Numbered from the stretch's first letter, positions 1-8,773 are shown. The stretch: DNA of 39,287 bases from Candidatus Staskawiczbacteria bacterium (GCA_026395215.1 JAPLZC010000003.1:1-39287), one strand, 5' to 3'. Notes: generated from the sequence alone by a model not told the origin. A program made the numbers and translations.

Positions 1-1
1 A

Positions 2-115
2 TTCAAATCGTTTGAAGAATTAAAATACAAATTAAGATTGTGGAATATGTTTTACAACGATACAAAACATTGCGGATTAAACGGTAGAACACCCAATCAA
101 GCCCTCAGAATCTGA
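2..115 (+). pseudogene. C-terminal tail of a transposase/integrase (rve-type), truncated by the window edge
   Basis: Frame 2 reads FKSFEELKYKLRLWNMFYNDTKHCGLNGRTPNQALRI*, matching the typical 'WN..YN..R.H..LNG.TP...L' end of IS3/IS481-like DDE transposases. Confidence 0.65.
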
Positions 116-151
116 GTGCAAAATGTCCGTGGTTAAAACAATATAATTTAT

Positions 152-505
152 TTAATTATCCCAACCTGAACCACGGTCTTCCGGAGAGCCGGAATTTTGG
201 GAAGATGAGGAAGCTAGTGCGCTTTTTATTCTGTCTACTTCACCATCAATAATTGGGCCAAAATATTCGCCATTGTGCGCATGAGAACCACTACCCTCAT
301 AAACCGGTTTTTTCTGGTCCAAGTGCAAACTAAAATTCCAGCCACCTCCCTTCTGACCCAAATAAATATGAAATCGCGGATAATTATCTCCGGCCAATTT
401 TCTAACCATATTGTACTCCCCTTTTTCCGTAGTATCTATAATCACATACCCAATTGCCCGAGATATACTAACCGCACTCTCCTGTATTTTTAAAATAAAA
501 TCCAT
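152..505 (-). CDS. hypothetical protein (117 aa)
   Basis: Intact ORF with ATG start; no family recognised. Confidence 0.5.
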   Translation of the reverse strand: MDFILKIQESAVSISRAIGYVIIDTTEKGEYNMVRKLAGDNYPRFHIYLGQKGGGWNFSLHLDQKKPVYEGSGSHAHNGEYFGPIIDGEVDRIKSALASSSSQNSGSPEDRGSGWDN

Positions 506-520
506 AATCGCTTTGCTCCA

Positions 521-590
521 TCATCGAATTACGAATTTCGTACAAATTTACGAATTCGTATATTCGTAATGGATTCGTTATTCGTTGATG
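521..590. repeat. dispersed ~70-bp repeat built of ACGAATT/AATTCGT words, copy 1
   Basis: Matches the reverse complement of 12112-12182 with few mismatches. Confidence 0.7.
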
Positions 591-1655
591 TTAGCCGTGT
601 TTAAACTCTACCACATCGCCATCTTTGACTACGTACTCTTTACCTTCGGTGCGGAGTTTGCCTTGCTCGCGGGCTTTGGGATAGCCACCGCAATCAAGCA
701 AGTCTGTCCAAAAAACAACTTCGGCTTTTACAAACTTGGTTTGAAAGTCAGAGTGAATTGCCGAGCCGGCAACTGGGGCCGTGTCCCCTTTTTTGATTGT
801 CCAGGCGCGCGTTTCATCTTCACCTGTTGTTAAAAAAGTTATCAAGTTCAAAAGCTGGTATGACTTTTTAACCAAAACATCTGTTTCAGATAATTCTGGC
901 AGACCAAGTGAAATTCTTTCTTCGCGAGACAATCCTTCTGCCTCGTACTCTGACTGTACATCTACAATAACATAATTATTCCCAAATTGTTCGACGTCGG
1001 ACGTCGCACAATCTTCGGGTAAACCGTTTAATAAATATAATCTTGGTTTAAAAGTTAAAAGTTGAAAGCCATTTAAAATAATTTTGTCGTCTTCTGTAAA
1101 TTCTTGATCTATTAAAACTTTTTCTTGGCTCAAGAAATCTTTGGCCTTCTTTAAGGTTTCGTTTTCCTTAACTATCTCTTTTTTATTCTGTCTCAAATCT
1201 CCTTGTATAGCATCAATACGTTTATTTATTGTTTCTAAATCTTTTAATATTAACTCTACGTCTAAAATTTCTTTTTCTTTTAATGGATTTACTTCGTTTT
1301 GGGTGTTTACAATATCAGTTTTTTTAAATGCGCGCAGAACATACAAAACCGCATCAACTTCTCTAATATGCGACAAAAATTTATTTCCCAAACCCTCACC
1401 AGTGCTGGCGCCCTTCACCAATCCAGCAATATCAACAAAATCAACAGTAGCAAATATTTTCTTTTTAGATTTTGAAAGCTCGGCCAGTTTATCTACTCTC
1501 TCGTCTGGAACCAAAACAACCCCAACATTGGGGTCAATTGTAGCAAAAGGATAATTAGCAATTAAAACTTCTTTTTTTGTCAGAGTCTTGAATAAGGTCG
1601 ATTTACCCACATTCGGCAACCCCACAATTCCTATTGATAGTTTTGTACTTGGCAT
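591..1655 (-). CDS. ychF: redox-regulated ATPase YchF (Obg-like GTPase family)
   Basis: GIVGLPNVGKSTLFKTLT P-loop, NYPFATIDPNVGVV, C-terminal TGS-like region. Confidence 0.97.
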   Translation of the reverse strand: MPSTKLSIGIVGLPNVGKSTLFKTLTKKEVLIANYPFATIDPNVGVVLVPDERVDKLAELSKSKKKIFATVDFVDIAGLVKGASTGEGLGNKFLSHIREVDAVLYVLRAFKKTDIVNTQNEVNPLKEKEILDVELILKDLETINKRIDAIQGDLRQNKKEIVKENETLKKAKDFLSQEKVLIDQEFTEDDKIILNGFQLLTFKPRLYLLNGLPEDCATSDVEQFGNNYVIVDVQSEYEAEGLSREERISLGLPELSETDVLVKKSYQLLNLITFLTTGEDETRAWTIKKGDTAPVAGSAIHSDFQTKFVKAEVVFWTDLLDCGGYPKAREQGKLRTEGKEYVVKDGDVVEFKHG

Positions 1656-1708
1656 ACCAATAATTTAACATATTTTTCCATTTTTTGCCAGTCTGCCAAC
1701 TGACAAAC

Positions 1709-1743
1709 AAAAAAAATGCTCTCCTTCCCGTGAAGAAGAGCCC
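1709..1743 (-). terminator. Rho-independent terminator of GC-rich cassette A
   Basis: Minus strand GGGCTCTTCTTCACGGGAAGGAGAGCATTTTTTTT. Confidence 0.8.
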
Positions 1744-1775
1744 GAAAAATGAATTGCAATCGCAGAGTAAGAGTA

Positions 1776-2135
1776 CTAGAACCCTAGTGTCTCTTCCTCC
1801 AGCCGCACCGTCGCGCCTTTTGCTCGCACAACCGCCAACCCCATTCGGCGAACGTGAAAGCTGTAGTGCCGGCTTTTTAGCTCGCGGGTAAAATCGGGGA
1901 AGTGGTTCACCAACGAGTTCCTAAAGCGGTTACCCACTTCCTCGTCGGCAGTCAGCCCCTTGTGATTTATGAGCAAAAATATTTTGAACATCCGAGAGGG
2001 CAACATGCCAATCAAACGGTCACCAATTTCCATTTCATCCCTTGGTATATGAAGCAATATCTCTCCCGATAATCCCTCCGAAACCAACCCTTGTGCTTCG
2101 CCAACCAGCGTTGGCCAAACGTTTGTTCCGTTCAT
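1776..2135 (-). CDS. hypothetical protein of GC-rich cassette A (start moved to the SD-led ATG)
   Basis: Minus strand TTAGGAGTTGCAAATGAACGG: AGGAG, 6 nt, ATG; own promoter and terminator. Confidence 0.65.
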   Translation of the reverse strand: MNGTNVWPTLVGEAQGLVSEGLSGEILLHIPRDEMEIGDRLIGMLPSRMFKIFLLINHKGLTADEEVGNRFRNSLVNHFPDFTRELKSRHYSFHVRRMGLAVVRAKGATVRLEEETLGF

Positions 2136-2219
2136 TTGCAACTCCTAACCTTTTGTTTGGCTATTCTTAACTCTGCAACCGCGCAGATTTCAGATTCGCC
2201 TAGTACGAACAATACTAAT

Positions 2220-2248
2220 ATCCTACACTAAAAAACACCCATTGTCAA
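2220..2248 (-). promoter_or_regulatory. sigma70-type promoter of cassette A
   Basis: TTGACA-17-TAGGAT on the minus strand. Confidence 0.75.
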
Positions 2249-2261
2249 GGTGTTTCATAGC

Positions 2262-3089
2262 TTATATAGACGGCATGGTTATTACAATTGTTGTGCCTTT
2301 TCCTATATTTGAATGTAAAGTAATTGTTCCGCCATAATGTAAAATGGCTTGTTTTGTTGAATAAAGACCCACTCCAGTTTGGCTAGGATCTATTGCAATG
2401 GCATTTTTAGCGCGGTAAAACTTATTAAAAATAAATTGTTGGTCTGTTTTATCAATTCCTATTCCGTTGTCTTTTACAATAATTCTGGCAAATTTGCCTT
2501 CCTTTTCAACTGTAATTAAGACCTCACCCTTTGGCGAATATCTAATTGCGTTATCAACAACATTTGAGAAAGCAAAATGCAATGTTTCCGGATCACCTTT
2601 TATTTTAATGTTTCCAGTTGCCCTATAATCTAATTTTAGTGAAACTTTATTGTTATCGGCTAAATAATAAAGTTCCCCGGTAATTTTTTTAATAAGCTCT
2701 TTTACATTAATTTCAACCAACTGCATTTCATTCGATTTAAGCATTTTATCAATAATATCCATTGAGGTAAAAATTCTTTCTCTAGAGCTTCTTATTAATT
2801 GTTTATTTTGGACTGACATTTCCTTATCAGCCAAAAGACATTCTAACGCCCACTTTACGTCTGTTAACGGAGTTTTTAACTGGTGAGCCGCCATGGTCAA
2901 AAATGTTTCCTTAACCTTATTAAATTCTGATAATTCAATAAATTTTTTTTGAGCTTCTTCTTTCTGTTGCTTCTGACGAGAAATCTCACGGAATAAAACT
3001 ATTATTGCTACTAAGAGACAAACAAATCCTACAGCGCCCAAAATAAATGGCGAGGAATAAAAAAGAAAGTTATAATAATTTTTCAGCAT
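2262..3089 (-). CDS. sensor histidine kinase
   Basis: N-terminal TM helix; HisKA box FLTMAAHQLKTPLTDVKWAL; HATPase N and G boxes (VVDNAIRYSPKG, IVKDNGIGI). Confidence 0.94.
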   Translation of the reverse strand: MLKNYYNFLFYSSPFILGAVGFVCLLVAIIVLFREISRQKQQKEEAQKKFIELSEFNKVKETFLTMAAHQLKTPLTDVKWALECLLADKEMSVQNKQLIRSSRERIFTSMDIIDKMLKSNEMQLVEINVKELIKKITGELYYLADNNKVSLKLDYRATGNIKIKGDPETLHFAFSNVVDNAIRYSPKGEVLITVEKEGKFARIIVKDNGIGIDKTDQQFIFNKFYRAKNAIAIDPSQTGVGLYSTKQAILHYGGTITLHSNIGKGTTIVITMPSI

Positions 3090-3123
3090 CTTATATTAAT
3101 AATACCACAAGAAAACATTTTTG

Positions 3124-3194
3124 TGGACCCTGCGAGAATCGAACTCGCCTCTCCTCGTTGCAAACGAGGCGTGCTACCAATATACCAAGGGCCC
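3124..3194 (-). tRNA. tRNA-Ala (TGC)
   Basis: Full cloverleaf; anticodon loop TTTGCAA; G3:U70 pair (GGGCCCT/AGGGTCC); CCA not encoded. Confidence 0.95.
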
Positions 3195-3197
3195 GAA

Positions 3198-3241
3198 GCC
3201 CAGTGTTTATCACTGGGCGAAGCCCCGTCGAATGACGGGGC
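3198..3241. terminator. tandem hairpins between greA and tRNA-Ala
   Basis: GCCCAGTGtttatCACTGGGC and GCCCCGTCgaatGACGGGGC; no T-tract. Confidence 0.55.
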
Positions 3242-3245
3242 AAAA

Positions 3246-3698
3246 CTATTTAATTTCCAAAATCTTTACTTTTACTTTATTGTTGCCGGCCATAAAGTCA
3301 AACTCTTCACCGGCTTTTTTTCCTAGCAACCTTTGTCCTAATGGGGACTGATATGAAATTTTATTTTTTAAAATATCTGATTCTGTTGGCGCGGTTATTT
3401 GATAATCCATTTTTTCCCCGTCAAACATTATACTTATTCCCGATCCTGTCTGAACAATTTCATTCCCAACATTTTCCTTAATTACTGCTTCATTTATTGC
3501 ACATTCTAATTGTTCTACCCTTCCAAGTTGAAAAGACATTTTTTCTCTGGCATCGTGATATCCCGCATTCTCTTTTAAGTCTCCAAATGCTCTGGCTTCG
3601 GCAATAAGTTTTTTTGTCTCAGGGATTTCTTTCTCTTTCAAATTCTTCAACTCATCCTTCAACATTTGTAACCCCTCTTTAGTAAAATATTGTACCAT
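3246..3698 (-). CDS. greA: transcription elongation factor GreA
   Basis: GreA/GreB signatures (ARAFGDLKENAGYHDAREKMS; SYQSPLGQRLLGKKAGEEF). Confidence 0.96.
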   Translation of the reverse strand: MVQYFTKEGLQMLKDELKNLKEKEIPETKKLIAEARAFGDLKENAGYHDAREKMSFQLGRVEQLECAINEAVIKENVGNEIVQTGSGISIMFDGEKMDYQITAPTESDILKNKISYQSPLGQRLLGKKAGEEFDFMAGNNKVKVKILEIK

Positions 3699-3732
3699 AG
3701 AAATATCTTACACTGTTTTTTTATTTATTTCA

Positions 3733-3791
3733 AGAGTAAAACACAAGCAAAAAAAAGTCGCAATCCAAATGGACGCGACATGACAAATAAG
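3733..3791 (-). repeat. 59-bp direct repeat copy 1, includes a Rho-independent terminator (minus)
   Basis: Identical to 4531-4589; minus strand GTCGCGTCCatttGGATTGCGAC followed by T8. Confidence 0.9.
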
Positions 3792-4485
3792 GAGGGCAGC
3801 TGGCGAACAGAATCGCCGGAGTCGTTGTATAAGGTGCACTGCAAGATTAGCGAATCTGGGAAAAGTGGACGACACACGAATGTCCAATCTTTTCGCACTA
3901 TACGACTGTCGGGATAACTTGCGCCGATACGCTACGAAGCAGACAATCCTCGCATTATCGTATAAGCTCCACCAACTGTCCTGGAAAAGATAAGAGCGAG
4001 GGCACGCTCAATGCTTACGTCGACTAACGTCGTACTGAGTTTTACCTCACCGGTTTCTATATGATCCAGCCTCAGGAACGGGTCCTTTCGGCCAGACCAG
4101 AAGCGCGGTGATTAGTTCTATCATAGACAAACACGACGCTCGCAGGAGGAGCGTGCACCTCGCGGAAAAAATGGGGGCGGTTGGCAAACCAGTACAGCCA
4201 AGTATCTTGCGTAAGGATCGTTTTTTGTGCGCTCCTCGAATGGAGCCTCGTCCTCACGTTCGAACTTCGTCTTCCGGATAAGCGGCATGACGTCACAACG
4301 GCATGTTTCTCTTATCGCCGGTCACCGGTTGCAGTTCCGATGTTGCCGCTGCATTCCACTTGGTCAGGTGGTGACTGTGCTTTGCCAACCGCCATTCGAA
4401 TTAATCACCAGTTTGATGAACAATTCGAAAGACAGTTAGCAAACCCTTATATGTGAACAAGTAATTTTCAATGTTCTCAAATACA
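3745..4485 (-). ncRNA. candidate structured non-coding transcript U2
   Basis: Promoter 4492-4520, terminator in the 59-bp repeat, no convincing ORF; GGCGGTTGGCAAA / TTTGCCAACCGCC inverted repeat (~4380-4393 and ~4174-4187). Confidence 0.45.
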
Positions 4486-4491
4486 GTTTAT

Positions 4492-4520
4492 ATCTTATTC
4501 CTAATTACAATCTATGTCAA
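4492..4520 (-). promoter_or_regulatory. promoter of U2
   Basis: TTGACA-17-TAAGAT. Confidence 0.75.
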
Positions 4521-4530
4521 TAACCTGGAC

Positions 4531-4589
4531 AGAGTAAAACACAAGCAAAAAAAAGTCGCAATCCAAATGGACGCGACATGACAAATAAG
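4531..4589 (-). repeat. 59-bp direct repeat copy 2, includes a terminator (minus)
   Basis: Identical to 3733-3791. Confidence 0.9.
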
Positions 4590-5000
4590 AAACTGAGAGC
4601 ACTTGCGGGAATGGCCGGGACGGTTGGAGTTGAACCAACACCAACCCCTCTTTCAAGGGACTGCTCTACCCCGGCCGAGGATTTCCTCGACCTAAGCTAC
4701 GTCCCGGCATAAAAAGGAAAAAATAACCTAGGCGGTTGGCAAACCAGTTTTCTAATTGGTTTCACAACTGTGAGTATGTCTCCAGTAACCTCTAACACGG
4801 TTTATGGCCTCTCGCGAGCATATCTTCCCCATTGGGGTCATCGCTTGGGTATCAGCATTTGCCAGACCCTCATAGCGAATATGAAAGCTTCACGAGCTTA
4901 TAAAACGTGCTTCGCCAACCGCCTTTTGAATTGATTACCAAATATTTTATGACAAGCAATTCGAAAGACAGTTAGCAGGTAATTTTCAAATAACTAATAC
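4545..5000 (-). ncRNA. candidate structured non-coding transcript U1, paralogue of U2, containing a tRNA-like domain
   Basis: Same promoter type, leader (CTAACTGTCTTTCGAATTG), GGCGGTTGGC/GCCAACCGCC closing repeat and terminator as U2. Confidence 0.5.
4614..4708 (-). tRNA. aberrant tRNA-like structure (Phe-like GAA loop)
   Basis: GCCGGGACG/CGTCCCGGC acceptor, TAGCTTAG...GGTAGAGCA D-arm with inserted hairpin, TTGAAAG loop, GTTGG-TTCAACT-CCAAC T-arm. Confidence 0.5.
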
Positions 5001-5007
5001 ATTTACA

Positions 5008-5036
5008 ATATTATTCCTAAAAATTATTCTTGTCAA
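5008..5036 (-). promoter_or_regulatory. promoter of U1
   Basis: TTGACA-17-TAATAT. Confidence 0.8.
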
Positions 5037-5045
5037 TAAACACAC

Positions 5046-5069
5046 AAAAAACGGGTATTAGCCGTTTTT
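5046..5069 (-). terminator. terminator downstream of the 16S rRNA
   Basis: Minus strand AAACGGctaataCCCGTTTTTT. Confidence 0.7.
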
Positions 5070-5094
5070 CCATTTCCAAATTTTGACGAACCTT

Positions 5095-5123
5095 GTTAGT
5101 TTCTTAAAGTTGTTTCGAATAAG
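5095..5123 (-). repeat. 3' half of the pre-16S processing stem
   Basis: Near-perfect inverted repeat with 6792-6822 flanking the 16S. Confidence 0.75.
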
Positions 5124-5242
5124 GAGAATTTCTAGCGACTCTCCTCAAAACGCTTCTGGTTGGAATTCAGAATAGTTCGACATGCTCCTCGAACGGAGCC
5201 AATCGAACCTCCCTGAAAACTTCCCAAGTCGACTACATTTTT

Positions 5243-6709
5243 AAAAAAAATGATCCACGAGCAGCTTCCGCTACCCGTGCCTTGTTACGACTTAGCCCCT
5301 CTTACTGAATCTAGCTTAGGCCCTCTTGCGAGGAACTTCGGCTATCCCCAGCTCGCTTGGCTTGACGGGCGGTGAGTACAAGACTCAGGAACGTATTCAT
5401 CGCCACGTAGCTGATTGGCGATTACTAGCGATTCCAGCTTCATGAAGTCGGGTTTCAGACTTCAATCCGAACTGAGATAGGTTTTGGTGCGATTAATCTC
5501 CGCCTTACGGCATCGAAGCGCATTGTACCTACCATTGTACCACGTGTGCGGCCCAGGTCATCAAAGGGCCATGCTGATTTGGCGTCATCCTCGCCTTCCT
5601 CCCAATTATCTCGGGCAGTCCCCCGTGACATTTAAAACACAGGGCAAGGGTTGCGTTCGTTACCCGAATTAACGGTACGTCTCAAGACACGAACTGACGA
5701 CAACCATGCAGCACCTGTCTACATGTCTTGTGAAGGGCCCTAGTTTCTTAGGGCTTTCATGTAGATTTCCAGACCTGGTAAGGTTCTTCGTTTGTTGTCG
5801 AATTAAGCCACATGGTCCACCGCTTGTGTGAGTCCCCGTCTATTCCTTTGAGTTTTAGTGTTGCCACCGTACTTCCCAGGCGGGATACTTAACGCGTTAG
5901 CTTCGCCACGTGAAGGGTCGACACTTCACATAGCCAGTATCCATCGTTTACAGCGTGGACTACAAGGGTATCTAATCCTTTTTGCTCCCCACGCTTTCGT
6001 CCCTCAGTGTCAGGGTCGTCCTAGTGATCTGCCTTCGCTTTTGGTGTTCCCGATGATATCAACGGATTTCACCCCTACTCCATCGGTTCCGATCACCCCT
6101 AACGCCCTCAAGTCTAGCAGTATTGAAAGCACCTCAAAGGTTAAGCCGATGAGATTTAACTTTCAACTTACTAGACCACCTACGGACCCTTTACGCCCAA
6201 TAAATCCGGGTAACGCTTGGAGATTCTGTATTACCGCTCCTGCTGGCACAGAATTAGGATCTCCTTATTCATATGGTACAGTCAATAACTTCTTCCCATA
6301 TAAAAGAACTTTACACCCCTAAGGGCTTCATCATTCACGTAACGTCGCTCCGTCAGACTTTCGTCCATTGCGGAAGATTCTCGACTGCAGCCTCCCGTAG
6401 GAGTATGGCCCGTGTCGCAGTGCCATTCTTGGGGGTCGCGCTCTCACGCCCCCTACCCGTCATAGGCTTGGTGGTCTATTACACCGCCAACTACCTGATA
6501 GGCCGCAGGCCATTCTTAAACCGCATTGCTGCTTTACCCTTGCGGGACTATGGAGAATTACCCCGTCTTTCGACGAGCTATGCTCCAGTTTAAGGTATGT
6601 ACCCACGTGTTACTAAGCCGTTCGCCGGTTGCCTTGCGGCCCCCGTGACTTGCATGCCGGTATCCACGTTACCAGCGTTCACCCTGAGCTAGGATCAAAC
6701 TCTCAAATA
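5243..6709 (-). rRNA. rrs: 16S ribosomal RNA
   Basis: Minus strand runs from GAGAGTTTGATCCTAGCTCAGGGTGAACGCTGG to AAGTCGTAACAAGG; conserved 16S blocks throughout. Confidence 0.98.
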
Positions 6710-6791
6710 AAACATTATTTGGTGTTTGAATCTATACTTTAGAATAAACTACTTTCTTAATGTGTGACTTGTTCTCTTGCGAGAAACAAAT

Positions 6792-6822
6792 CTAATTCGA
6801 AACAACTTTAAAAAACTATTAC
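6792..6822 (-). repeat. 5' half of the pre-16S processing stem
   Basis: Complementary to 5095-5123. Confidence 0.75.
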
Positions 6823-7046
6823 ATCTTTTGGTTGTTAACTTATTTGCCGATTTTTAAAATGGTTTTAAAAATCATGCTCCATATTCTATTATCAAATTAC
6901 TTTCAAAAAAATACCCACGAAAATTTCGTATAGAAACTTTCGCGGATATTCTTACATTCTGTATAAAAATTTACAGAACCTTAAATTGTTGAATTAAATT
7001 ATTTTTGAAATTAATTTAATTAATTCTATTTCCTAGTACAAGATAC

Positions 7047-7075
7047 AGTTTATTCTATAAACAATTCCTTGTCAA
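7047..7075 (-). promoter_or_regulatory. 16S rRNA promoter
   Basis: TTGACA-17-TAAACT. Confidence 0.75.
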
Positions 7076-7084
7076 TACCTTAAC

Positions 7085-7329
7085 GTGAAAGTTAAGAAGA
7101 GTGATTGGAGAAGACCTCTAAATAACCCGGCTTACGCCTTGAGAGCCTTGGTAAACGGTTCTTCTTTATCCCTGGAAAGGTTGGACATAGAATCCAGAGA
7201 GAGATTTCGAGTTGATGTGAAACTCGATATTCCTGTTCAACAGTGCGCCATGCACATCATACGCCATGGTTCACTGTCGTGTCCATGATATCAGACTCAT
7301 CTTTTTCGCTTTCGCGCCAATCACTCTAT
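7085..7329 (-). ncRNA. candidate structured ncRNA D upstream of the 16S promoter
   Basis: Closed by AGAGTGATTGG (minus 7327-7317) / CCAATCACTCT (minus 7108-7098); no supported ORF on this strand. Confidence 0.4.
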
Positions 7330-7335
7330 GCCACC

Positions 7336-7364
7336 ATCATAATATATTTTTTTAAAAAAATCAA
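7336..7364 (-). promoter_or_regulatory. promoter of ncRNA D
   Basis: TTGATT-17-TATGAT. Confidence 0.65.
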
Positions 7365-7387
7365 CTCACATCTAAAACGGGGTGTTT

Positions 7388-7648
7388 TTAATTGTATAAA
7401 TTATTATGGTTGTCTATCTTTAAAAATAAAACTTTATTTTCGCTCACCTGCTCGTAAATAGCTCTTATATCACCGGTTATATTTATACTTCTTGCATTTT
7501 TATATTGCCCGTGCAGTTGATGGTTATTTAAAATCGGTTCAAACGGGTTTTCAGAAAAAATAAGCAGTCGCTCATAAAATTGCTCTCGCTGTTTTTGAGG
7601 AAGTTTGTATAAATCCTTTTTAAAATCCTTACACAAGTCAATTATCAT
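7388..7648 (-). CDS. type II toxin, RelE/YafQ-like
   Basis: Small RelE-fold-like ORF (FKKDLYKLPQKQREQFYERL...NITGDIRAIYEQ) directly after an antitoxin-like gene. Confidence 0.8.
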   Translation of the reverse strand: MIIDLCKDFKKDLYKLPQKQREQFYERLLIFSENPFEPILNNHQLHGQYKNARSINITGDIRAIYEQVSENKVLFLKIDNHNNLYN

Positions 7649-7650
7649 AT

Positions 7651-7929
7651 CTATTTCTTACGAAGGAATTTTATAGCTTCAGCTGCAGAATTAAAACTGT
7701 AAGCAAATTTTTTGGGATTTTTGTGATATTCCTTGCTCATTCTAATTAACTCTTTTTCAACTTCTGGTTTTAATCTTGGCTCCAGTTTAACCGAAAATTC
7801 ACGGGTTCTAATAAACTCGCGCAAATTAGCGTTTATGATAGTAGAAAGAGGAACCCCCATTTGCAGGGCAATTTCCTTTGCTTTCTCCTTCGCTTCGCTG
7901 TCTACTTTAACATTTAAAATAGTCTTCAT
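7651..7929 (-). CDS. type II antitoxin, RelB/DinJ-like
   Basis: N-terminal RHH (ILNVKVDSEAKEKAKEIALQMGVPLSTIINANLREF), paired with the toxin. Confidence 0.82.
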   Translation of the reverse strand: MKTILNVKVDSEAKEKAKEIALQMGVPLSTIINANLREFIRTREFSVKLEPRLKPEVEKELIRMSKEYHKNPKKFAYSFNSAAEAIKFLRKK

Positions 7930-7975
7930 ATCTATAGTATATACAACAGATACATCGCTGTCAACACCCCCATGG

Positions 7976-8773
7976 CTATTTATGTGAATCCCAGTAGTTT
8001 ATTATCTTTTGGCGACGGGTTGAGAGGGGTTCTTTTGAGCACACTCCAGGACCGTTTATGCATCCTCCGTCACAATTAAGAATATCTAACACCTGAACAT
8101 TCTTTTTTTCGGTAAAAAATTGCTCCAAAAATTTATTTACATTAACCGGTCCGGAAATAATATCCATTTCGGGGTCTGTAAGTTTTTCATCCAAACATGC
8201 AGACTGCGCCAAACCACCGGAAATAGGATAAAGCTCTGTGCCAACACCAACAATATCAAACTTTGCTTTTTTGTCTTTTTTATCAGGCACAATATTTTTA
8301 ATATCAAAAATTTGTTTAAGCTCATTATATGTCAAAACGAAAATATCTAGTTCCGGCCAATCTTCTTTTGCTTCAAGTTTCTTTACTAAACAAGGCCCTA
8401 TAAAAACTTTTTTATACTTTGGCCACTTCTTTGCGACTATTTTGGCAGTAGCTGACATTGGTGAATCTATTGGCGCTAAATATTGCACCAATTCCGGAAA
8501 TTTATTTTTTATCAGTCGCACAACATTAGGACAAGGATTGGTAATATATCTTTTCTCTGGATTTTTCTTTAGCAAATCCAGTAATTGGTTATTTGTTTCA
8601 ATTGCTCCTCTAGTAACCTCAGCAACATATTTAAAACCAAGTCGTTTTAACATACCTATAATTTCCGGATAATCAAAATCAACGGCAAAAGACGGGGCTA
8701 ACATGGCCACCATTTTTTCTTTGTTATCTATTGATTGTATTAGTTCTTTAACTTCTGGCGTTAAACTGTCCAT
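7976..8773 (-). CDS. [FeFe]-hydrogenase large-subunit C-terminal-domain-like protein
   Basis: H-cluster-like motifs TNPCPNVVRLI, IGPCLVKKLEA, LNCDGGCINGPGV; no N-terminal ferredoxin domain. Confidence 0.75.
   Translation of the reverse strand: MDSLTPEVKELIQSIDNKEKMVAMLAPSFAVDFDYPEIIGMLKRLGFKYVAEVTRGAIETNNQLLDLLKKNPEKRYITNPCPNVVRLIKNKFPELVQYLAPIDSPMSATAKIVAKKWPKYKKVFIGPCLVKKLEAKEDWPELDIFVLTYNELKQIFDIKNIVPDKKDKKAKFDIVGVGTELYPISGGLAQSACLDEKLTDPEMDIISGPVNVNKFLEQFFTEKKNVQVLDILNCDGGCINGPGVCSKEPLSTRRQKIINYWDSHK

Noticed and set aside
4072-4456. ORFs at 4072-4296 (-), 4181-4456 (+) and 4227-4439 (+)
   Set aside because: They overlap each other inside the U2 unit, lack SDs, and the minus ORF starts within the enclosed structured region; a non-coding reading is preferred.
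3733-4589. CRISPR array
   Set aside because: Only two copies of a 59-bp repeat ~800 bp apart; each is a terminator. No CRISPR-like spacing or cas genes.
4545-5000. U1 as tmRNA
   Set aside because: The T-arm TTCAACT is tmRNA-like, but no tag reading frame is seen and a D-arm and anticodon-like arm are present.
5484-6593. Plus-strand ORFs at 5484-5672, 5858-6322 and 6273-6593
   Set aside because: They are antisense to the conserved 16S rRNA gene and have no independent coding evidence.
7085-7288. Plus-strand ORF of 67 aa and a resemblance of AACCCGGCTTAC to the RNase P RNA 3' consensus
   Set aside because: The only good promoter and closing helix are on the minus strand, and the other universal RNase P motif (GGAAAGTCC-like) is missing.
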